Source: Lepus europaeus | Lineage: Eukaryota > Chordata > Mammalia > Lagomorpha > Leporidae | DNA: 64,000 bases | Assembly: GCF_033115175.1 (NCBI RefSeq) | Contig: NC_084827.1 | Span: 144,267,701-144,331,700, forward strand | Direction of reading: 5' to 3' | Part shown: piece by piece, positions 1 through 64,000 of the stretch | How the letters are laid out: each line of letters starts with the position of its first letter | Position numbering within the stretch: the first letter of the stretch is position 1 | Program-made: the position numbers and the translations under genes | The notes under the pieces: model-generated | What the model saw: only the letters and a program-made list of their open reading frames with translations | What the model was told of the DNA's origin: nothing | The model's database searches: none

Positions 1-182
1 AACTCAAAAGGCTTCCATAGCCTTGGCATCTTATTACGTCTTCTCTTAAGGAGAACTTTTGGAAATTGTCTATGTAAATTAAATGACACGGAAAAATGTT
101 CTAAGTGTGCTATGTGAAAAGGAACCCAGAAAATAGCTAGTTTGAGTTCATTTGAGTTTTTAAAGGTGGTAAAATTTTAAAA

Positions 183-409
183 TTTTATTTATTTTTTTAA
201 AGATTTTATTTATTTATTTGAAAGTCAGAGTTACACAGACAGAAGAGAGGCAGAGAAAGAGAGAGAGGTCCTCCATCCGTTGGTTCACTCCCCAATTGGC
301 CACAATGGCCGGGGCTGCGCCAAGCACCTGGGTCTCGAACCGGTGCCCGTGTGGGAAGCTGGCACTTCGGGCCAGGGCGTTAACCCACTGCGTCACAGCG
401 CCAGCCCCT
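183..409 (-). mobile_element. CSINE, antisense
   Basis: Reading minus strand: tRNA-like head (GGCGCTGTGACGCAGTGGG), body, then CT-rich tail and A/T-rich end. It is part of the lagomorph C-repeat family and lies upstream of the AOX1 promoter. Confidence 0.88.
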
Positions 410-540
410 ACTCCAAATTTTAAAAACGTAAAGATACTACCAAAAAGTTGGCAGTGATAAATTCTAAGTTGTGGACTTACAGGTGATTTGTATTTTTATG
501 CTTTTCAGAATTTCCCAAAATGCTTTATATCACTCTTCAA

Positions 541-834
541 AAATATTTTATTTATTTATTTATTTATTTAAAAGGCAGAGTTACAGAGAGAGGGGGAGAG
601 ACAGGGATCTTCCGTCTGCTGGTTCACTCCCCAGATGGCCACAACAGCTGGGCCAAGTGTAAGCCGGGTCTCCCACGTGGGTGCAGGGGCCCAAGGGCTT
701 GGGCCATCCTCCACTGCTTTCCCAGGCCATAGCAGAGAGCCGGATTGGAAGTGGAGCAGCTGGGACTCAAACCGGCGCCCATAGGGAATGCCTGCGACTC
801 AGGACGCAGTTTTATGGGCTATGCCACAGGCCCT
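541..834 (-). mobile_element. CSINE, antisense
   Basis: Full-length diverged copy with TTATTTA tail, GGCAGAGTTACAGAGAG tract and body TGGTTCACTCCCCAGATGG, all on the antisense side. It is upstream of AOX1. Confidence 0.88.
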
Positions 835-1159
835 ACATCTCAATATTTACCAGATAAACTTTGTGGTTAATTAGTCATTATCCCATAACTGAATAGCTGT
901 AAGTGCTGATAACATCTTAAAAAAATAAAAAGCGATATCAATCAAAATAGCCCCTGATTTTAAAAAAACAAGCTTGAAGGATTATTGCTCAACCTGTAAG
1001 GCGAAGCCATAGAACCACCCGGCCAGCAAAGCTGGAACAAATGATTGCGTGCCGTGAAGCGTGCAGGCCCACAGCAGGCACAATGCGGGGGGAGGGACAA
1101 ATCCCGTCTAAACGAGGCCATAAAACACGAGGGCCACAGCGAGGTCTGGCACGCGAGGT
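835..1159. other. Upstream flank without recognised gene
   Basis: Between the second CSINE and the CpG island there is AT-rich, then mixed sequence; no conserved ORF or named repeat is recognised. Confidence 0.6.
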
Positions 1160-1417
1160 CTGGCACGAGGCCACCGGGCGTGGCGGCGCAGCCTCCGAGC
1201 ACCGCCCGCCGGGAGGTGACCGGGTCAGCGCCAGGTTCGCCCAGCGCCCGCAGCCCCCGGGAGCGCCGCGCTGACGTCGGCCCCGCGCGGCTATATCCCG
1301 GCGTCGCTCGCCACGCCGAACCTCGGTCCGGACGCTCGCTGTGCGCTGGACCGCTCCTCGGAACCGCGGCCCCGCTCTCCTCCGTGCGCCCCGCGCCCCG
1401 CGCCGCCCTCAGTCACC
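1160..1417 (+). promoter_or_regulatory. AOX1: AOX1 promoter, CpG island and 5' UTR
   Basis: GC-rich, CpG-dense DNA abruptly replaces AT-rich SINE flank here. A CRE-like TGACGTCG lies at 1272-1279 and a TATA-like CTATATCC at 1291-1298. If the TATA-like box is used, transcription would start near 1320, leaving roughly 100 nt of 5' UTR. A GC box (CCGCCCGCC) lies around 1202-1210, and AGGTGA-CC-GGGTCA at 1214-1227 reads as a DR2 nuclear-receptor site. The CpG-rich stretch continues past exon 1 to about 1620. The start site is inferred, not seen. Confidence 0.7.
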
Positions 1418-63219
<61,802 letters not shown>

Positions 63220-64000
63220 GTAAGTGGTCCTTTCAGTCTCGTGTTGTAGGAAAGGGCAGTGGTAGCTACATGAAGAATTTCAGGTCTGTTTTTAATTTGG
63301 CAAGAGTTGATGTTGTGCCTTCCACTAATCTGCTGTCATAAATAACATTGAAAGGAGGAGACGAATTCCGAGCTGCTGCTTAATCCAAGAGTCCAGAAAA
63401 ACTTGTGCTGGGGAAAACAGGCACACAGATAAAGTTCAGATGTGTGATGGATCAAGTCCCTCTGGGTGCTATTGGAAGGGGATGGGCGCTTCAAGCCCAC
63501 AGCAGGCCTGGGTGGTATTGTAAGGGACCCCTGCTCAGTATTCACAGAAGTTGTCAAGTTTTTATTGAAAATATAATTGTTCCCCTAAGTTAAGAAACAA
63601 AGCTAAGGGAATGCAAATTAGATCCATAATAAGATAATACTGTTTAGTACCTTGGATTGGCAAAAAAAAAAAAAAAAAAGAAATTCAGCAATAACTGTGT
63701 TGTCAAGTTGTGGAGCAATGGGAATTCACATACTTTGGAAAAACATTTATCAGACTATTTCAGTGGGGAGGGGACAGCACCAGAGAGCAGGGTGATGCAG
63801 GGAGTTCGACCTGATTTTGTCATTTTGCCGGTTGCTGCTGGAGTCTGGGCACTGCCTGGCTGCCAGAAGTAAGCATTGGGAACATTTCTAGTGGCCAGAG
63901 GCAGGCGGGGGGCAGCGGAGGAGACCCAGTAGAGAGTGTTGGCAGGCTGCTGGCCTCCTCTTCTCCTTTCCCCATTGACATTTGCCTTTGGCGCCCTCAA
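63220..64000 (+). other. AOX1: Start of AOX1 intron 30
   Basis: Contains an old L1 fragment with an A run; no further exon is seen before the edge. Confidence 0.6.
63600..63770 (+). mobile_element. Ancient L1 fragment with A-run
   Basis: GGGAATGCAAATTAGATCC and TTGTGGAGCAATGGGAATTC are diagnostic of old mammalian L1; an 18-base A run lies inside. Confidence 0.65.

Overview
The window is mammalian nuclear DNA, almost certainly from a lagomorph (rabbit or hare). It carries at least twenty copies of the lagomorph-specific C-repeat SINE (CSINE: tRNA-like head, CT-rich tail, poly-A), a rabbit-type L1 3' end, and older mammalian repeats (MIR, L2, L1M, MER5, MER20, MaLR LTRs). The exact species cannot be fixed from sequence alone.

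The window is dominated by one plus-strand gene, aldehyde oxidase 1 (AOX1). I traced 30 consecutive coding exons, from the ATG at 1418 to a split Arg codon ending at 63219. Every junction has GT/AG borders and the phases agree throughout. The joined exons give 3,416 coding bases (1,138 codons plus 2 bases) with no stop or frameshift. AOX enzymes are about 1,335 residues long, so roughly 195 C-terminal residues, including the catalytic Glu, lie past the right edge. Exons 1-6 encode the two 2Fe-2S domains (Cys44/49/52/74 and Cys114/117/149/151), exons 9-15 the FAD region, and exons 17-30 most of the molybdenum-cofactor domain.

Layout: 1-1160 is upstream flank with two CSINEs; 1160-1620 is a CpG-rich promoter and exon 1. 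Intron 1 (8.8 kb) holds an antisense, full-length processed copy of TRIAP1 with an intact 76-codon ORF, a polyadenylation signal, a tail and a 12-bp target-site duplication. Exons 2-15 lie between 10.2 and 28.3 kb, exons 16-20 between 29.5 and 41.7 kb, and exons 21-30 between 45.1 and 63.2 kb. Introns hold repeats and otherwise unrecognised sequence.

The points most worth a second look are: an eight-copy 87-bp VNTR in intron 18 with a G-quadruplex motif in every unit; a MaLR LTR that stops 11 nt before exon 14; three copies of a palindromic-ended MITE-like element, two with nested CSINEs; a 180-bp insertion in intron 26 apparently copied from a neighbouring SINE; the TRIAP1 retrocopy; and an Ala at active-site position 807, where human AOX1 has Val. 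I found no novel multi-gene system; the window is one large, repeat-rich housekeeping/xenobiotic-metabolism gene plus one retrocopy.
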